A model generated the notes under the pieces. That model made no database searches. It saw only the letters and a program-made list of their open reading frames with translations, and was not told the origin of the DNA. The translations under genes were made by a program, and so were the position numbers. A stretch of DNA of 64,000 bases from Anaerolineales bacterium. Its GTDB lineage: Bacteria > Chloroflexota > Anaerolineae > Anaerolineales > Villigracilaceae. This document shows positions 60,879-64,000 of this stretch, in pieces (within the stretch, counting starts at the first letter, position 1; each line of letters starts with the position of its first letter). The stretch covers positions 1 through 64,000 of the forward strand of contig JABARH010000028.1 in assembly GCA_019187665.1 (NCBI GenBank), in the 5' to 3' direction.

Positions 60879-62054
60879 GTGACCAAGTATTACTTCGCCG
60901 GAGCGAGTAGAATCGCCGTGCGGAAATACATCGTGCCTCAATCCTCCACCTTGACCTACCTCGCCGGGGACCATCTCGGCTCCACCTCCCTCGCCGTGGA
61001 CGCTTCCACCGGCGAAGTGATCGAAACGCGCTACAAGCCGTGGGGCGAGGTGCGTTACACAACACCGAGCAAGACCCTCCCGACTCGCTACACCTTCACG
61101 GGACAGTATTCCTACGTCTCTGACGAAGCCACCGACCTCGGCGCGGCGGGATTTGGTCTCATGTTCTACAATGCAAGATGGTATGACCATACCACCGGTC
61201 GCTTCGCGCAGGCGGATACGATTGTGCCGGGTGGAGTCCAGGGGCTGGATCGGTATGCGTACGTGGGGAATAATCCGGTCGTTTACACCGATCCGTCCGG
61301 GCATGCGCAGGAGAGGAGTGGGTATCAAAGTCAAATCCATGCAAAAAATAACAATATCCTTACAGCGGAGGCGGCAGCACAGGCTGCATTGAAGAATTTT
61401 ATTTCCTGTTCTCGAAATTCTATGTGCGATGCCCCAGGGTATGATGAATTTGAGACATTGTTTCAGCAATTCTATAAGGAAGCTAGCCGTATCGCTAAAA
61501 ATCTCGGACGCAAGGACGCCCTTGAAGCTATGGCAAAAATAGTTGACAAGGCGGCAACTATTTTCAATGGAAATTTAAACTATATGATGATGGCACTTGG
61601 GATCGTGTTTATTGGCACACCTACCTATGGCGGCATGACTTTATTGGCTGCTGAAGAGGTTGATGAGAGTTCAGAATATTCAATCTTTATGCTTGAATTT
61701 GGCGATAAAGGATTTCATGATGACTTAAGAGATGGTGATAATCAGGTTTATCATGTCTGGGCATTTATTGCACAGATTGTTGATCCCCATGGCGATTATA
61801 ACGGCATCCACGCGAATGCCGTTCTAGGAAAATTGGCAAATAACAAGCACGAATTCATTGATAAACATGGTAGCCGTCAAGATTTTATACTCAGTATTGT
61901 TGGAATGTCAATTGGCGTGAGATTGACCTTTGGGAAAATATCTCCTTTTGACCTCGGCGATGCCCTTAGAGCTGCGCTAGGAAAAAACGCAGATCTATCC
62001 GGCCGATATTTATATTGGCAATATTATGTACTTCCACAGGCAGAATTAAAATGA
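60879..62054 (+). CDS. Orphan RHS cassette 4: core end plus unknown tip
   Basis: 391 aa from a GTG at 60879. Core homology begins already near 60777 (TYDGDDRRVKSVV), but an in-frame TGA in junction J3 and the lack of a start codon before 60879 make translation doubtful. The core ends YTDPSGHAQ, followed by the common linker RSGYQSQIHAKNN. The tip of about 240 aa is helical in character, with FGDKGFHDDLRDGDNQVYH and HVWAFIAQIVDPHGDYNG as its most distinctive parts. No catalytic motif is certain; a His/Asp-rich site is possible. The stop overlaps the next gene (ATGA). Confidence 0.72.
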   Translation: MTKYYFAGASRIAVRKYIVPQSSTLTYLAGDHLGSTSLAVDASTGEVIETRYKPWGEVRYTTPSKTLPTRYTFTGQYSYVSDEATDLGAAGFGLMFYNARWYDHTTGRFAQADTIVPGGVQGLDRYAYVGNNPVVYTDPSGHAQERSGYQSQIHAKNNNILTAEAAAQAALKNFISCSRNSMCDAPGYDEFETLFQQFYKEASRIAKNLGRKDALEAMAKIVDKAATIFNGNLNYMMMALGIVFIGTPTYGGMTLLAAEEVDESSEYSIFMLEFGDKGFHDDLRDGDNQVYHVWAFIAQIVDPHGDYNGIHANAVLGKLANNKHEFIDKHGSRQDFILSIVGMSIGVRLTFGKISPFDLGDALRAALGKNADLSGRYLYWQYYVLPQAELK

Positions 62055-62545
62055 ATCGGATTAAGATTGTTTCATCCAATATAGGCATTTATGTCCTATT
62101 GTTTATCTCATGTTTATTAGCTTTTCCAATTTCCTTAATTGTCGGTAGATATATTGCATTATCTTTACCAGAGGATCAGTCTTGGAAAAGTGAGACATCC
62201 CCGTTGTCGGCTGATGTGATTTATGATCTGTGCGCAAGCTTACCTTTGTCGGATGACTCTATTTGTGGTGGAAACTCGGACATTTATGCACAAGATTTTT
62301 ATTCGGCTATATCAAAAATCTTCGACAAAGAGGATATGACCTATCAATATGTCCAACAGAAATTAGGTAAATACCAGATTGAATTGGAACCGATTGAATA
62401 TAGCAATAATGGCTATACATATTTTGTAAGCTATTATGACTTAAGAGGTGATGGATATTCAAAGATTGTTTTCTTCTTTTATGGTAACTACAAAGAGAAC
62501 CGTTTGATGAGAATACATTTTCATTCCGGAGAACCTAATTTGTAG
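62051..62545 (+). CDS. Membrane-anchored protein, candidate immunity to tip 4
   Basis: 164 aa from the ATG at 62051, overlapping cassette 4 by 4 bp. One membrane helix at residues 10-35 precedes an extracytoplasmic domain with CASLPLSDDSICGG, which could form a disulfide. It matches no family I recognise. Translational coupling to the tip is the best argument for an immunity role. Confidence 0.68.
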   Translation: MNRIKIVSSNIGIYVLLFISCLLAFPISLIVGRYIALSLPEDQSWKSETSPLSADVIYDLCASLPLSDDSICGGNSDIYAQDFYSAISKIFDKEDMTYQYVQQKLGKYQIELEPIEYSNNGYTYFVSYYDLRGDGYSKIVFFFYGNYKENRLMRIHFHSGEPNL

Positions 62546-62710
62546 ATTCCCAATTGTGTTGAAAATCTACCGCCTATAATTTGGGAACTACGATATCGAG
62601 GACTCCAACACCTCCAACGGCGACGGCCGCCGTGTGAAGTCGGTGGTGAATGGTGAAACCATTCTCTCTTCGCGGGCCCCTTCGGGCATTACGAACTTAA
62701 AGGCAACGAA

Positions 62711-63967
62711 GTGACCAAGTATTACTTCGCCGGAGCGAGTAGAATCGCCGTGCGGAAATACATCGTGCCTCAATCCTCCACCTTGACCTACCTCGCCGGG
62801 GACCACCTCGGTTCCACCTCTCTCGCCGTGGACGCCTCCACCGGCGAAGTGATTCAAACCCGCTACAAACCGTGCCCCCTCCGTGACACTTCGGGGGTGC
62901 TTCGCGAGGGCGAGGTGCGCTACACCACGCCGAGTAAGACCCTCCCGACTCGCTACACCTTCACGGGACAGTATTCCTACGTCTCTGATGACGCCACCGA
63001 TCTCGGCGCGGCGGGATTTGGTCTCATGTTCTACAACGCCCGCTGGTATGACCATACCACCGGTCGCTTCGCGCAGGCGGATACAATTGTGCCGGGAGGG
63101 GTCCAGGGGCTGGATCGATATGCGTACGTGGCAAATAATCCCATCGTTTATACCGATCCGTCCGGGCATGCGCAGTACCATACTGATAATTGGTGGAGTA
63201 GACATGGGTCGAGTCATCAGCAGGGTGAAGTAGCGCCAACTTTTGCAGGATCGCGTCATGGCATTTGTTACGATATCTCCGTTGATGGAACATGCAATGA
63301 CCCAACAGGCTTGGAGGGTCTATTGCTCCACGAGTTTGGTTGGATTATGGATGGGAATGATTGGCATGACTCGTTTTGGAAAACATCAAAATACCTTTTA
63401 AGAGTTCTTTTGACAGGGAGGGACATTCTCAGGTATGTCAATAAACTATCTGGCGGAAAAGGGCAGCAATGGATGGATAAATATATGAGCGGCATTACCT
63501 TTACAGTTGATCATGGCAATGGTCGGTCGCATACCAATGGAGTCCATGTTTGGGTAATGTTTACAACATTGGAATTTGAATCCATGGCATATGCGCGGTA
63601 CGAAATAGCCCACGAATTGGGCCATGTATGGGATTATCACACTGGAAATTACTGTACTGACCCAAGGGTTAGAAGAGGGAATTGCGGTGGTTTTGAAAAT
63701 GGAGTCGGAGACAGCTTGAATCATGCTATCGGAGGCGACATTGGCCCAGGAGATTCCAGAGGAGACAATCCTGACGATCCCAACTATGTTGATCCCAATA
63801 TCCCAACGGACGCCTTGTGGGTTACACCCTTATATTATGGCAATGGATCAACAGCCGATTATCTTGCTGACGCATTTGCATACGGAATATATGGTGGAAA
63901 CATTCCCCAGTACGCATCGCTTTGGGTGCCTGTCATGATCACTATTCAAGCAAGCTATTTACAATGA
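62711..63967 (+). CDS. Orphan RHS cassette 5: damaged core end plus zincin-like tip
   Basis: 418 aa from a GTG at 62711. Core homology starts at about 62610, but a 2-bp insertion near 62661 shifts the frame, so the first 30 core residues are out of frame. A further in-frame insertion of 33 bp (62874-62907, hairpin CCCCC/GGGGG) lies in the YKPWGEVRY segment. The core ends YTDPSGHAQ. The tip has YEIAHELGHVWDYHTGN (HExxH plus WDYH) and TADYLADAFAYGIYGG, the third zincin in the array. Silent or decaying cassette. Confidence 0.75.
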   Translation: MTKYYFAGASRIAVRKYIVPQSSTLTYLAGDHLGSTSLAVDASTGEVIQTRYKPCPLRDTSGVLREGEVRYTTPSKTLPTRYTFTGQYSYVSDDATDLGAAGFGLMFYNARWYDHTTGRFAQADTIVPGGVQGLDRYAYVANNPIVYTDPSGHAQYHTDNWWSRHGSSHQQGEVAPTFAGSRHGICYDISVDGTCNDPTGLEGLLLHEFGWIMDGNDWHDSFWKTSKYLLRVLLTGRDILRYVNKLSGGKGQQWMDKYMSGITFTVDHGNGRSHTNGVHVWVMFTTLEFESMAYARYEIAHELGHVWDYHTGNYCTDPRVRRGNCGGFENGVGDSLNHAIGGDIGPGDSRGDNPDDPNYVDPNIPTDALWVTPLYYGNGSTADYLADAFAYGIYGGNIPQYASLWVPVMITIQASYLQ

Positions 63968-63979
63968 AAGGAAGAGACA

Positions 63980-64000
63980 GTGAAAAGAATATTTCTCACG
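63980..64000 (+). CDS. 5' end of a further gene, probably immunity to tip 5
   Basis: A GTG at 63980, with AAAGGAAGAG upstream, opens a frame reading Met-Lys-Arg-Ile-Phe-Leu-Thr, a typical start of a signal peptide, and is cut by the window end. Its position behind cassette 5 fits an immunity lipoprotein. Confidence 0.5.

Noticed and set aside
60744..60880. Selenocysteine reading of the TGA upstream of RHS cassette 4
   Set aside because: The TGA lies in the non-coding junction repeat, outside core homology, and other cassettes have no codon counterpart.
62588..63259. 223-codon minus-strand frame over RHS cassette 5
   Set aside because: Equivalent antisense frames appear over every copy of the RHS core end and reflect the repeat, not a gene.
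1..64000. tRNA or rRNA genes
   Set aside because: No cloverleaf with a TTCGA-type arm or rRNA core sequence was noticed by eye; a tRNAscan run would be decisive.

Overview
The window looks like chromosomal DNA of a member of the Chloroflexota, probably class Anaerolineae. This is inferred from protein style, not from any search. The signs are NBR1-type Ig-like secreted proteins with Pro/Thr linkers, a PknB-like kinase fused to a carbohydrate-binding-like domain and TPRs, small lipoproteins with a Cys-Pro-Cys/Trp motif, a ruvB-DUF2905-queA cluster, and several apparently leaderless -10/ATG promoters. No rRNA, tRNA, CRISPR array or intact insertion sequence was seen.

Layout. 0.2-7.2 kb: aminotransferase, ROK sugar kinase, YvcK-like factor, enoyl-CoA hydratase, gap and pgk. 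7.3-11.0 kb: a large secreted FN3-type repeat protein. 11.2-16.7 kb: Ser/Thr kinase, tpiA, an M50-like membrane protease and a GT39-like glycosyltransferase. 16.7-24.5 kb: two related groups of uracil phosphoribosyltransferase plus a methyltransferase. Between them lie a head-to-head pair of truncated genes (GH38 mannosidase and MBL hydrolase), a LuxR-DUF805 fusion, a RibD-type reductase and two DUF1801 proteins. 24.8-30.7 kb: a MacAB-like exporter operon in which one ATPase carries a cyclic-nucleotide-binding domain. 30.9-33.9 kb: ruvB, a VapBC-type toxin-antitoxin pair, DUF2905 and queA. 33.9-41.5 kb: patatin, family-5 UDG, hydrolase, redoxin, an S51-like protein, ATP-grasp/GNAT pair, GyrI-like protein and DNA polymerase IV. 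41.7-49.5 kb: two NBR1-Ig paralogues and a two-component system. 49.9-64.0 kb: a full-length secreted RHS/YD-repeat protein followed by four partial RHS-core/tip cassettes alternating with small membrane or lipoprotein genes.

Three points stand out. (1) Three genes are interrupted by one in-frame TGA at a position that fits selenocysteine. In the two paralogous methyltransferases the TGA precedes a Cys codon and is followed, after exactly 20 nt, by a hairpin with loop GGTCC and a compensating base-pair change. The third is a redoxin with a TGA-Pro-Tyr-Cys active site. (2) The RHS locus looks like a polymorphic toxin array: one expressed gene and a store of alternative tips sharing the end of the core. 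Three of the five tips carry zincin-like HExxH motifs, and each tip is followed by a candidate immunity gene. (3) The intergenic DNA is rich in palindromic repeats (one 112-bp element has a 9-bp flanking direct repeat) and in 7-, 8- and 14-bp tandem repeats, some of which run into start or stop codons or lie inside a conserved gene (queA).

The glycolytic genes gap, pgk and tpiA and the YvcK-like factor suggest ordinary central carbon metabolism in the first 14 kb. The last 22 kb is dominated by cell-surface and secreted proteins.
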